A DNA stretch of 64,000 bases from Arthrobacter sp. YN. GTDB lineage: Bacteria; Actinomycetota; Actinomycetes; Actinomycetales; Micrococcaceae. Positions 51,990 to 60,527 of this stretch are shown piece after piece; within the stretch, counting starts at the first letter, position 1; each line of letters starts with the position of its first letter. The position numbers and the translations under genes were made by a program. Under the pieces are notes generated by a model. That model saw only the letters and a program-made list of their open reading frames with translations, ran no database searches and was not told the origin of the DNA. The DNA lies in contig NZ_CP022436.1 of assembly GCF_002224285.1 (NCBI RefSeq), positions 4,774,001 to 4,838,000 of the forward strand. Reading direction: 5' to 3'.

Positions 51990-53423
51990 CTAGTAGCCCT
52001 TGTGGGGGTTGCGGTATTTGTAGGCGCCGCGGTCCAGGGTGAGTCCTGGTGGGCGGGTTTTGCCGGTGAAGTCGTCCTTGGGTGCCAGGTTTTTGGTACC
52101 GCTGGCGATGGCCGGTGACCCCTCTTGGAGTCTGAAGTCTGCTTCGTAAGGGTTCAACGCGGGGCTGACGAGCAACGGATCTGTGATGAGGTCATTCGGA
52201 CCCGTGACTGCGGGTGCGGTGCCGTTGTAGTAGATGTTGTAGTCATAGAGGACGTTGGTGTTCTTGTAAGTGGAGTTGGTGGATTTACCGGCCCGGACGT
52301 AGGAGATGTTGTTCAGGACGTTGCAGTCCTCGCTGACCCAGGCACCGATATTTCCGTAGTCCAGGGCGGGGCTGACGGAGTTGAGGTAGCCGGTGTTGTT
52401 GATGATGTCCACGCCGTTGGCTTTGTAGGCGTGGATCCCTGATCCGCCGTTGTTAAGCACGATGTTGTTCGCTACCAATGTCCGGCCTTTGTACCGGGTG
52501 CCGCCGGCTCCGGTGCCCAGGGTGGAGTCGACGATGATGCCGTTGCCGTCGGAGATCTTTCCGTACTGCCGCCAGGGGATGAAGGACTGGTTGTTATAGA
52601 CGAGGTTGTTCGTGAAGATGTGTTTGTACCCGGTGCTGGAGTCGAAGTTGAACGGGACCAGGGTGGAGATGCCGCTGTTGGCGAAGATGGAGTACCAGGC
52701 GTTGGAATGCACGATGTTCCCGTGCACGGTGAGGTAGTCCGCTTTTGTTGCTGCGATGCCGCCACCAGGCCAGTGATGAACAACGTTGTTGCGCACCGTG
52801 ATGTGGTGGGAGCCGGCTCCGCCGGCGTTCCCAGCGGCGGGTTGGATGGCGATGCCGTTCGCGTTGTAGGTGGGGGTGGCTTTGAGACGCAGTTCGTAGG
52901 CGTCCTCGTACTTCAGTCCGGCGCTGAGCCCGCTCAGGGTCAGGTTCTCGATGGTGATGTAGCTGGCGCTGGTGATCCTGATCCCGGTCCAGGAGTTCCG
53001 GGTCACCGTGATCACCGGGGCGTGGTGGGGGAACGCGGTGTAGGTGATGGGCTGCCCGGCCGTCCCCGAGCGGGTGATGATCAGTGTTCCCTGGTTACCC
53101 GGGGTGCCGTCATCGGTGTAGGTGCCGTTCATGATCAGGACCGTGTCGCCCGGCTCGGTGACGTTCGAGGCCGCCTGCAAAGTATTGAAAGCCTTCTCGG
53201 GGCTGCTGCCGTCCTGGCCCGGGCCCGTACCGGCGTCCGCACGGACGTACAGTTTCCGCCCGGACGAGGCCACCGCGGCCCCTGCACCGAGGCCACCCTG
53301 GCCAACACTGAAACCAACAGCACCCACCGCGGCGCCTATCCCCATCAACCGCAAGACATCCCGCCGGGCGGGAGCGCTGAAAGGGTTACCTGAATTGCCA
53401 CATTGCGCATTTGCGTGAGTCAT
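51990..53423 (-). CDS. Secreted right-handed parallel beta-helix protein (copy 2), putative polysaccharide lyase/epimerase
   Basis: 477 residues. Tat signal with Arg20-Arg21 in ARRDVLRLMGIGAAVGAVGF, then the entry block YVRADAGTGPGQDGSSPEKAFNTLQ. The Asn-rich beta-helix coils are almost identical to copy 1 at 11122-12537 (NGIAIQ, HHITVRNNVVHHWPGGGI, YKANGVDIINNTGYL). Differences cluster in the signal peptide and the last 60 residues. AGGAAG precedes ATG 53423. The gene is downstream of no other minus-strand gene in its unit (a terminator at 53524 separates it from the transporter), so it has its own promoter. Likely role: extracellular cleavage or epimerisation of an acidic polysaccharide. 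Confidence 0.82.
   Translation of the reverse strand: MTHANAQCGNSGNPFSAPARRDVLRLMGIGAAVGAVGFSVGQGGLGAGAAVASSGRKLYVRADAGTGPGQDGSSPEKAFNTLQAASNVTEPGDTVLIMNGTYTDDGTPGNQGTLIITRSGTAGQPITYTAFPHHAPVITVTRNSWTGIRITSASYITIENLTLSGLSAGLKYEDAYELRLKATPTYNANGIAIQPAAGNAGGAGSHHITVRNNVVHHWPGGGIAATKADYLTVHGNIVHSNAWYSIFANSGISTLVPFNFDSSTGYKHIFTNNLVYNNQSFIPWRQYGKISDGNGIIVDSTLGTGAGGTRYKGRTLVANNIVLNNGGSGIHAYKANGVDIINNTGYLNSVSPALDYGNIGAWVSEDCNVLNNISYVRAGKSTNSTYKNTNVLYDYNIYYNGTAPAVTGPNDLITDPLLVSPALNPYEADFRLQEGSPAIASGTKNLAPKDDFTGKTRPPGLTLDRGAYKYRNPHKGY
52047..53263. repeat. Long inverted repeat, copy 2 (partner about 11278-12480)
   Basis: This stretch of the copy 2 beta-helix gene is highly similar to the reverse complement of copy 1, with a 77-bp exact run at 52948-53024 matching 11509-11585. 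Recombination between the two would invert about 40 kb of the window. The end points given are approximate. Confidence 0.75.
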
Positions 53424-53523
53424 GTCTTCCTATCTCATTGAGGGAACACTGCTTCTAACTCTTCTCCACGGTCTTCGCCCGCATAGCGGATCCGGGGCCT
53501 GTTCCGAGGAACGGGGTCTAAAG

Positions 53524-53555
53524 AGGTGCCCCGTAGCTATGGCTGCGGGGCACCT
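53524..53555 (-). terminator. Terminator of the region G transporter operon
   Basis: AGGTGCCCCG (53524-53533) and CGGGGCACCT (53546-53555) form a perfect stem. It extends inward by AGC/GCT after one T-G pair to a 4-base loop. It lies 19 bp downstream of the binding-protein stop (53574). Confidence 0.75.
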
Positions 53556-53573
53556 TGGAATCGGGGTGGGCGC

Positions 53574-55199
53574 CTAAGCTTTCAGCTCCTCAATTCCCTT
53601 TTGAAACTCGTCGCGGATCTTGTCGCCGCCGTCGGCTTTCCACGTGGTGACGAAGTCCTTCCAACTGCTGACAGGCTTCCGGCCGAGGATGATATCGGCC
53701 CGGGCCTCTGCCGCCTTGGACGTGAGCTGTGAGGACTTGGCCGCTTCGGTTTCCGAGTAGAGACCTGCCAGTGGATCAGGCGTGATCATGCCGAGGGCTT
53801 GCTCCTGGTACTCGAACTGACGCTTGGCGTCTCCTTCATCCAAGGGCTGGAAAATCACCTGCGAGGCGTCGGTGACGTACTTGAACGGAACAAGCCTCTG
53901 GTTCTGGCCTGCACTGTTGACCACGGGGTTGGTTCCTTCGAGAGCGAATGTTTTACCTTCCACCCCGTAGTTCCGCAGAGTGTATTCGGCACTGCCGAAG
54001 GGAGCTGCCAACCAGTCCAGCAGCCGCAGGAGTTCCTTGACCCGGGCGTCGTCTGCCTTGGTGATCGCCGTGAAGTGCGGTGCGACGGCGGCACTCATGT
54101 GAGCAGGCTTGACCTTGCCGTCGTTGCTGAAGGGGAGCATACCTGTGAACTTGAAACCGGGGACGGCCTGGCCCCATTGGGTCCACTTCGACCAGCCGGT
54201 GAAGCCAATGGCGGCGATCGGAGCAGCTCCGTTGAGGAACCAGTCGTTGCGCTGCGTGTTGGAGGAACCCACCATGTTGGGGTGCATGACGCCCAGTTCA
54301 ACCAGTTCGCGTGTCTGGGCAAGTGACTGTTCGTACTCGGGAAGCTCGTACTCGGAGGTGAGCTTCCCGTCCTTTTCCATCCATGGGCCGGGAACGCCGT
54401 GGGTGCTTCGGATGAAGTCGAAGGCTCCCACGAAGTCGCCCAGGGCCCAGCGGCTTTCCCGATCGTTGGTCAGGCCGACAAGAACTTCCTTAAATTCGTC
54501 GAAGTTTTTCGGGGCCGTTGTCACTGAGTACTTGTCAAAGATGTCTTGGCGGACGATGACGGCGGCGCCGATGGCCGGGCGGGGCATGGGGACACCCCAA
54601 ATACGGTTGTTGACTACTGATTCGCCCCAAGAAACCGTGGGAAGCCCCGCAAGGTTGGGGTAGTCCAGCACGGCGTCACCGGAAAGGTGGTCGGTCAGGT
54701 CCACGAATTTGGATTGGAGGAGGGCAGGCAACTGCTGGACTGGCTGCCGTACTGCAACAAGGTCCGGCAAAGAGCCGCCGGCAATGGTGGTAGCAAACTT
54801 CTGCCCGTAGTCGGCGTAGGGGGTGTAGACGATGTCGAGCTTTCCGCCCAGACTCTCGTTGACAGCCTGCCATAGCGGGTTGGCATCCACCCCCGGCGCT
54901 ACAGGATCGAAGCTGTAGGTCAGTGCAGTAACGCTTCCGCCCGACAATGGAGCTTTCGCAACTGATGCCACCGGCTTGGCCGGGTACTTGAGGAAGCCAG
55001 GCATGCCGTCCTTGGCGCTGACCAAGTCAGGCTTCACGCCGGCGAACTCTTTGAAGGTAGGGAGCTTGACGGTGTTGCCGCCGGATGTGCTTCCGGAGGG
55101 GCCTGAGCTGCAGGCGCTGATTGAGCTACCGACGAAACCTACAGCAACGGCCAGGCTGCTGGCTTTGAGGAGATTTCGGCGTGAAAATTCCATGGACAT
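53574..55199 (-). CDS. Sugar ABC transporter substrate-binding lipoprotein, LplA-type (copy 2)
   Basis: A 541-residue extracellular binding protein. Arg7-Arg8 in FSRRNLLKAS is a twin-arginine motif, and the lipobox ISAC gives acylated Cys30 followed by a Gly/Ser linker. The body shares length and layout with 7282-8916 (GMPGFLKYPAKPVASVAK at the same place). ATG 55199 is preceded by AGGAACC; ATG 55193 is nearly as good. It is the last gene of the permease-permease-binding protein operon; 53 bp separate it from the YtcP-like permease. Confidence 0.9.
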   Translation of the reverse strand: MSMEFSRRNLLKASSLAVAVGFVGSSISACSSGPSGSTSGGNTVKLPTFKEFAGVKPDLVSAKDGMPGFLKYPAKPVASVAKAPLSGGSVTALTYSFDPVAPGVDANPLWQAVNESLGGKLDIVYTPYADYGQKFATTIAGGSLPDLVAVRQPVQQLPALLQSKFVDLTDHLSGDAVLDYPNLAGLPTVSWGESVVNNRIWGVPMPRPAIGAAVIVRQDIFDKYSVTTAPKNFDEFKEVLVGLTNDRESRWALGDFVGAFDFIRSTHGVPGPWMEKDGKLTSEYELPEYEQSLAQTRELVELGVMHPNMVGSSNTQRNDWFLNGAAPIAAIGFTGWSKWTQWGQAVPGFKFTGMLPFSNDGKVKPAHMSAAVAPHFTAITKADDARVKELLRLLDWLAAPFGSAEYTLRNYGVEGKTFALEGTNPVVNSAGQNQRLVPFKYVTDASQVIFQPLDEGDAKRQFEYQEQALGMITPDPLAGLYSETEAAKSSQLTSKAAEARADIILGRKPVSSWKDFVTTWKADGGDKIRDEFQKGIEELKA

Positions 55200-55252
55200 G
55201 ACGGGTTCCTAACGACGTTGATGTGAACCAGGTGATGGTGCAGACGGGGGGC

Positions 55253-56200
55253 TTAGCCCTTGACCGCTCCGACCATGAGGCCCTTTGCGAAGTGTTTCTG
55301 AATGAACGGGTAGAGCACGAGGATGGGGATCATGGATAGCACCAGGATTGCCATCTGGATGGAAAGCTGCGGTGGAAGAGCGTCCGCTCCTGCACTGAGG
55401 TCTTCAGTTCCCATGGGTGTTTGGTTGACCACGAAGGTGCGAAGGACCAATTGCATGGGCCAAAGATCCGGGGAGTTCAAGTAGAGCAGTGCGGAGAAGA
55501 AGGCATTCCAGTAGCTGACTGCGTAAAAGAGGCCGACGACGGCAATGGCGGCTTTGGACATCGGCAGGACGATTGAGACAAGGATTCTGAAGTCACCTGC
55601 ACCGTCGATCCTGGCGCTTTCAATGAGCTCTGCCGGGATGTCCAGGAAGAAGGCCCTCATGATGATCACGTTGAAGGCGTTGATCAGAACCGGCAGCACC
55701 AGGGCGGCGAGGTTATCGATGAGCCCGAGCTGCTGAACGATCAGGTACATGGGGATGATGCCGGGGCTGAACAGCAGTGTGAACAACGTAGCGAGCAGCA
55801 GGGGCTTATGCGCGAGCGACCCCGGACGGGACAATCCATAAGCCAACGCGATGGTGGTCAGCAGGCTCAGGAGGGTGCCGATCACGGTGACGCCGATGCT
55901 GACGAACATGGCGCGGGTAACAACGCCACCGGCCAGGACCGCCTGGTATGCCTCAAACGACGGCGAGGAAGTCCAGAGGACGAACCCGCCACTGGCCGTA
56001 ATTTCGTCCTGTCCTGCCAAGCTCGTCATGAATACGGCGACGAACGGCACCAGAACGGCGGAGCAGGCGATCACAAGAACGAGTGCGCGGAAGACCAGGA
56101 ACAGCGGGCTGGGTTTCCCCATCCAGGCGGGTCGGGAGTTTGCCTTCGCCTTGGTGGCTTTCCTGGCTCGATACTCGGTTTTGCTTTCAAGAAGGCTCAT
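55253..56200 (-). CDS. Oligosaccharide ABC transporter permease, YtcP-type (copy 2)
   Basis: A 315-residue permease with six membrane segments. The EAA-type loop reads IESARIDGAGDFRILVSIVLPMSKAAIAVVG, and the C-terminus FIQKHFAKGLMVGAVKG is the YtcP-type ending. Its ATG overlaps the upstream permease stop. Closely related to 6271-7191 throughout. It uses a shared ATPase encoded outside the window. Confidence 0.9.
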   Translation of the reverse strand: MSLLESKTEYRARKATKAKANSRPAWMGKPSPLFLVFRALVLVIACSAVLVPFVAVFMTSLAGQDEITASGGFVLWTSSPSFEAYQAVLAGGVVTRAMFVSIGVTVIGTLLSLLTTIALAYGLSRPGSLAHKPLLLATLFTLLFSPGIIPMYLIVQQLGLIDNLAALVLPVLINAFNVIIMRAFFLDIPAELIESARIDGAGDFRILVSIVLPMSKAAIAVVGLFYAVSYWNAFFSALLYLNSPDLWPMQLVLRTFVVNQTPMGTEDLSAGADALPPQLSIQMAILVLSMIPILVLYPFIQKHFAKGLMVGAVKG

Positions 56201-57180
56201 TTGGAGTACACTCCCCTTTCGCCGAAGAGGTGGGCTATTTTGTTCGCTCCCAGTACCAGAGCCACGCTGACGATGCCCTTCACGAGTCCGACGGCGGCGG
56301 CAACGCCCCAGTTTCCGCCGATGATGCCGTTGTTGTACACGTAGGTATCGAGCACTTCACTGACCTGTGTTCCCACGGCCACTTGTTGAAGGATGATCTG
56401 CTCGAACCCCACGGTCAGGGAGTCTCCGAGCCGGAGAATCAGCAGAAGGACAATGACGGGCCGGATAGCCGGCAGGGTGATGTGCCACATCCTGCGCCAA
56501 GCTGGTGCCCTGTCAATGGCCGCGGCTTCGTAAAGGGAAGCGTCCACCTTGGAAATCGCGGCAAGGAAGATGATGGTTGACCAACCGGTGTCTTTCCAGA
56601 TGATCTGGGATGTCAGGAGCGCGTGAAAGAGCTCCGGTACACCGATGATCTGGAAGGTGGACATGTCCGCCTGCCGCAGCCACGTGTTCACCAGTCCGGC
56701 GTTGCCCAGCATTTGCTGGAACAGTGCGACCACAATCACCCATGACAGGAAGTGGGGCAGGTACAGAATCGACTGGATGGTCTGCTTCCACTTCTCGCTC
56801 ATGAAGCTGTTGAGCAACAGCGCCAGCGCGATGGGAAGCGGGAAGACAAAGACAACCTGGATCAGGGTCAAGATCAGGGTGTTACTCAAGGCTGACAGGA
56901 AGGCTGGATCGCCGTTGAAGATGACCCGGAAGTTGTCGAAGCCAACAAATGGGCTGGACGTAATTCCCAGGAACGGCTGGAAGTCCTGAAACGCGATGAC
57001 GTTCATCAGGAGTGGAATGTACTGGAAAACCAGCAGAGCCAGGATTCCCGGCACCGCCAGGAGCAGAAGAACCTTGTCCTTCTTGAACCGCGACCCCAGG
57101 CTCGCTTTGGGTGCCTTGGGAGCTTGGTCCTTCTTTTCCGGGGCCTCGGAGTCCGCAGCTTTACGCGCAATCACCGTCAT
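56197..57180 (-). CDS. Oligosaccharide ABC transporter permease, LplB-type (copy 2)
   Basis: A 327-residue membrane protein. A charged N-terminus of about 35 residues (Lys-rich, KKDQAPKAPKAS) precedes six helices. The EAA loop is YEAAAIDRAPAWRRMWHITLPAIRPV, where the usual Asp-Gly-Ala is DRA. First gene of the region G transporter operon. ATG 57180 is 227 bp downstream of LacI operator site 2 (57407-57426). Paralogue of 5261-6274. Confidence 0.9.
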   Translation of the reverse strand: MTVIARKAADSEAPEKKDQAPKAPKASLGSRFKKDKVLLLLAVPGILALLVFQYIPLLMNVIAFQDFQPFLGITSSPFVGFDNFRVIFNGDPAFLSALSNTLILTLIQVVFVFPLPIALALLLNSFMSEKWKQTIQSILYLPHFLSWVIVVALFQQMLGNAGLVNTWLRQADMSTFQIIGVPELFHALLTSQIIWKDTGWSTIIFLAAISKVDASLYEAAAIDRAPAWRRMWHITLPAIRPVIVLLLILRLGDSLTVGFEQIILQQVAVGTQVSEVLDTYVYNNGIIGGNWGVAAAVGLVKGIVSVALVLGANKIAHLFGERGVYSK

Positions 57181-57406
57181 GACTGCACTCCTGACCTTGC
57201 GGCGAGGAATGCCGAGGAAGCGACGCCTGTGATCTTCTGGTCGATGCCAGGTATAGAGGCGACACCCCCGATGTTAAATGTTCGCCACGTTGAGGCAAGA
57301 AGCACTCGACGCCGGCGTGGAGGAGACGCAAGGTTGGCATCCATCAAAAACTCCGTTGTTTGCTAGGGCTTAAGGTGCCGAAACATCCGGCAGAGCAACT
57401 CTCGCA

Positions 57407-57426
57407 TTGATTAATCGCAAAATCAA
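57407..57426. promoter_or_regulatory. LacI-type operator, region G regulon, site 2
   Basis: TTGATTAATCGCAAAATCAA differs from sites 1 and 3 at three central positions and keeps the TTGATT...CG..AAATCAA frame. It lies in the 313-bp gap (57181-57493) between the LacI gene's stop and the transporter operon; no gene is seen in this gap. The transporter promoter is expected close to the site. Confidence 0.8.
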
Positions 57427-57493
57427 TAGGAAATCCAAAACTGGGGGGAATTATTGTGATCCCACTCACCGGCGGGAGGCGTAACAGGGACGG

Positions 57494-58497
57494 CTAGATC
57501 GCTGCCGTGGAACCGCGATCGATGATCTTTGGAGCTGGTCGCCGAACGATGTGGCTCTTGACCTTTTCGCCCGCAATCATGCGCTGGAGAACCTCATAAC
57601 CCTTCACTCCAGCCTCATACAGCGGCATCTTGATGGTGGTCAGCGCCGGCCGGTAGTAATCCGCTTGCGGGATGTCGTGGTACGCGACAACGGAAAGATC
57701 ATCCGGCAGGCGCAGGCCCAAATCTGCCACCGCTGCGATCAGCCCGCGGGCGGCCACGATGTTGTCGATGATGATGGCAGTGGGAGGCTCTGAAGACTGC
57801 ATGAGCTGCGAAACCGTGGAGCGTATGGCCGTGGGGTCGTAGCCACGGACAACTGCGTCGGCAGGGGGCGGCGTAAGATCCCGGGCCGAGAACGCGTCAC
57901 GGAACCCGGCGCCTCGGGTATCTTCAGTGAAAGGCGTGGGGGGTCCTCCCAGCATCGCTATGCGCCGATGCCCAAGTTTCAGGAGATGAGTGGTCCCAAC
58001 GAAGATTCCGCGGTAGTCGTCCACCCACACGCATACGTTGACGCCGTCGGTGGGACCGTTCAGAACGACGCACGGAACGTTTCGTTGCTGAAAGATACTG
58101 ATGTTCTCTTCCGCTGCCGTAAGGAAACGGACCAGGAAGCCGTCCACCATGCCGGTACCCACCAGCCGGCTCAAGAGGTTGCTGCCGGGGGAAACCCTGT
58201 CCGAATCAGAGAGGAGGATGGCCCCCGATTGGCGTCAGCAGCATCCTGCACACCGCGCAACGCCTCGTCGAACACCGGGTTCGAAAGATTGGGCGTAATG
58301 GTTGCCACCAGCCCGGTCCGGGACGTTTTCAGGGCCTTGGCTGCGTGATTGGTGACATACCCCAATTCACGGATCGCTTCCTCTACCCGTTTGCGCGTGC
58401 TGGGGCTCATCCGGACGGATTTACTACCGGAAACCGCTGCGGAGACAACAGCAGCCGAGACCCCTGCACGCTCCGCCACCGTCTGCAAAGTCACCAT
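57494..58497 (-). pseudogene. LacI-family regulator split by a one-base frameshift
   Basis: The N-terminal frame (58497 to about 58227) has the helix-turn-helix VTLQTVAERAGVSAAVVSAAVSGS, hinge YVTNHAAKALKTSRTG and VFDEALRGVQDAADANRG. Then it runs off into non-homologous sequence and stops. The next frame continues exactly there: AILLSDSDRVSPGSNLLSRL and the rest of the sensor domain to 57494. Loss of one base in the run CCCCC (58222-58226; G5 on the coding strand) explains the break. If real, the sensor domain is not attached to the DNA-binding domain. If an error, it is an intact 334-residue repressor. It is downstream of the DUF2264 gene and is the likely regulator of the three TTGATTTAACG operators. 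Confidence 0.85.
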
Positions 58498-58565
58498 GTA
58501 GTAAATCTACCGCTTCTCCTTGTCAGCGGAGACGCAGGCCTGAAGCCGTTCATGTCCCCGGCTTC

Positions 58566-60527
58566 TCAGAGCCTGGCATGTTCCGGCAGCCTGGTAAGGC
58601 TCGCATAACCGTCAGGCCATTCGATCATGACGTGATCGCCCTCGGTGCGCACCAAGGGCGGAGCCGTTGGAGCGGCACCGCTAAGCTCGCTGGCGGCAAT
58701 GAGCCATCGGCCCGCCCCTGCGGCATCAACAGCGACCCAGGGCGTACCGGTTTCGCCTGGCAACGGAGTGGAATCAGGGCTGCGTTGAACGCCGGTTTCC
58801 GGTAAACCAGCGAGCCCCACTATCCTGCTTCGGATGGCGCCACTGGCAGCGGTTGCTTGCTCTGCGTCGATCTCCACTTGACCCGTCACGGGCCAGCCGG
58901 TCACCACCACACTGACAGGGACAAAGGTGTCGGCGCCCGGCTCAATCAGGATCAGGCGCACCTCCCACTCGCCGCGGATGATGGAGCCGACTGTCAGCGC
59001 GGGACCGTAGGTGTTGACGCCGACGAATCCGTTGCCGTAGTCCTTCTGGCCCTCAGCTACGTCTATCCAGCGGGTCTTCCACCGAGAGAACGCAAAAGCA
59101 GTTTCATTTTGTGTTCCGCCGCTGATGAGCTCGAACCCTGAGCGGTGACTCGAGTGACCGTTGGGGTCAACTACGACCACTGACGAGTCAGGCAGGGGAT
59201 CACCCACCTTCGAGATTAAGGGGAACGTCGCCGTCGAATAGGCCAAATGTGCGTAGACATCCACATCTGAAAGTTCGTTTCCGGGGAGCGCGTGATCCGA
59301 ACCGTGGTTGTAGACGCGCACTATGCCATCTTGTGGTGTTGAACTGAGCAGCCAACCCGGCGCCTGGATCCAGTCCACTCCCCCTTGCCTCTCGATCGGC
59401 AAGGGTTCCTCCGTAGCGGCCCAGACAGGGTGATCTTCCGGAAAAATCAGACCCAGCAGGCCCTTCGCTGCCCAGTACGGAGAGCCGGTTCCCGAGTAGT
59501 CCTGGGCCAGCTCCGGCCACTCGTCAAACCACCCCAGCGTCAGTAGCCCGCGTTCGTCAGGAGCTCCTTGATCAACAAAGTGCTTCACAGTGCCCATAGC
59601 GGCGCGCCGCAATTGTCCGAGGGACATGAGGTCTGTACCAACCATGGCTCCGGTCCAGAACGGTGCCGCTGCTGCGAAGCGGTAGATAAGGCTCCGCCCT
59701 TGTGCCAAGGGCGCGCCGTCGCCGCCAACCAGACGGGCAGCATCGCCCAGGAACTGGTCGAACCGATCCTTGTATTCGTGGAACCGGTCGCGGTTGGGGT
59801 CGTCGGCGTCGAGCATGTCCAGCCACAGGAATGGATACAGCTGCAGTGCCCAGGAGTTGTAGTAGTCGTAAGCGCGCGTGATGCCATCGGCATACCATCC
59901 GCCTTCCCTGACGAATGACTCATGCGCCTGCAAATCCTCGCGGATTTCCTCGGCAGAGTAAGGCCCGCCAACCGTGGCGAGGAACTGTTCGACGACGAGC
60001 CGGAACCACACCCAGTTGGTGTTTGGCCCAACAGTACCTATCACGCAGGCAAGGTAGTCCACTACGTTGCGCTGATCCGTCTCTTCGAGGCGGTCCCACA
60101 ACCACTTCCTCGTCAGATGGAGGCCAACCACCAGCGCCGCGGCCTCCACCTTGGCTTGCGGTTGTTCGTTCGGCAGTGGCCATCGTTGAGGGTTGTTCGG
60201 ATCCACTCCCGCTGCCAGGCCTTGGGAGTACCAAGGGATGAGGCCTAAAGGATCGTTGCCTTTTTCTCCCACAAGCCGGAACGCTGCCAGCATGAAGCTC
60301 CTGGCAAAACCCTCGAGCCCGTCGATGGGACTGATCCCGCGCCCATCCCGGGCCGGGATCAGTATGTGGGAGTGCGTGGCATTGGCATAAGGTCGCACTG
60401 CCATCAGCAGTTCATCGGCGAGTACCGCTAGGTGTTGCCGGTTCCACCCCGTGTAAGGGGAAAGAGCGCGGTCCTCTCCCAGGGCTGCCAGTTTGAGGCG
60501 AAGAGTGTCCGGTTCATTGGTGGTCAT
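58566..60527 (-). CDS. DUF2264-domain protein (putative glycoside hydrolase)
   Basis: 653 residues. The N-terminal two-thirds is an alpha-helical barrel domain (DUF2264, PF10022): SHILIPARDGRGISPIDGLEGFARSFMLAAF, then NTNWVWFRLVVEQFL and DGITRAYDYYNSWALQLYPFLW. A beta-rich C-terminal third (PDGYASLTRL at the end) follows. Family members occur in polysaccharide-utilisation loci; some are reported as glucuronidase-type hydrolases, which would fit a uronate polymer, but I cannot verify this here. No signal peptide. The start overlaps the dehydrogenase stop (ATGA). Members of this family often sit beside heparinase-like and GH105 genes. Confidence 0.8.
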   Translation of the reverse strand: MTTNEPDTLRLKLAALGEDRALSPYTGWNRQHLAVLADELLMAVRPYANATHSHILIPARDGRGISPIDGLEGFARSFMLAAFRLVGEKGNDPLGLIPWYSQGLAAGVDPNNPQRWPLPNEQPQAKVEAAALVVGLHLTRKWLWDRLEETDQRNVVDYLACVIGTVGPNTNWVWFRLVVEQFLATVGGPYSAEEIREDLQAHESFVREGGWYADGITRAYDYYNSWALQLYPFLWLDMLDADDPNRDRFHEYKDRFDQFLGDAARLVGGDGAPLAQGRSLIYRFAAAAPFWTGAMVGTDLMSLGQLRRAAMGTVKHFVDQGAPDERGLLTLGWFDEWPELAQDYSGTGSPYWAAKGLLGLIFPEDHPVWAATEEPLPIERQGGVDWIQAPGWLLSSTPQDGIVRVYNHGSDHALPGNELSDVDVYAHLAYSTATFPLISKVGDPLPDSSVVVVDPNGHSSHRSGFELISGGTQNETAFAFSRWKTRWIDVAEGQKDYGNGFVGVNTYGPALTVGSIIRGEWEVRLILIEPGADTFVPVSVVVTGWPVTGQVEIDAEQATAASGAIRSRIVGLAGLPETGVQRSPDSTPLPGETGTPWVAVDAAGAGRWLIAASELSGAAPTAPPLVRTEGDHVMIEWPDGYASLTRLPEHARL

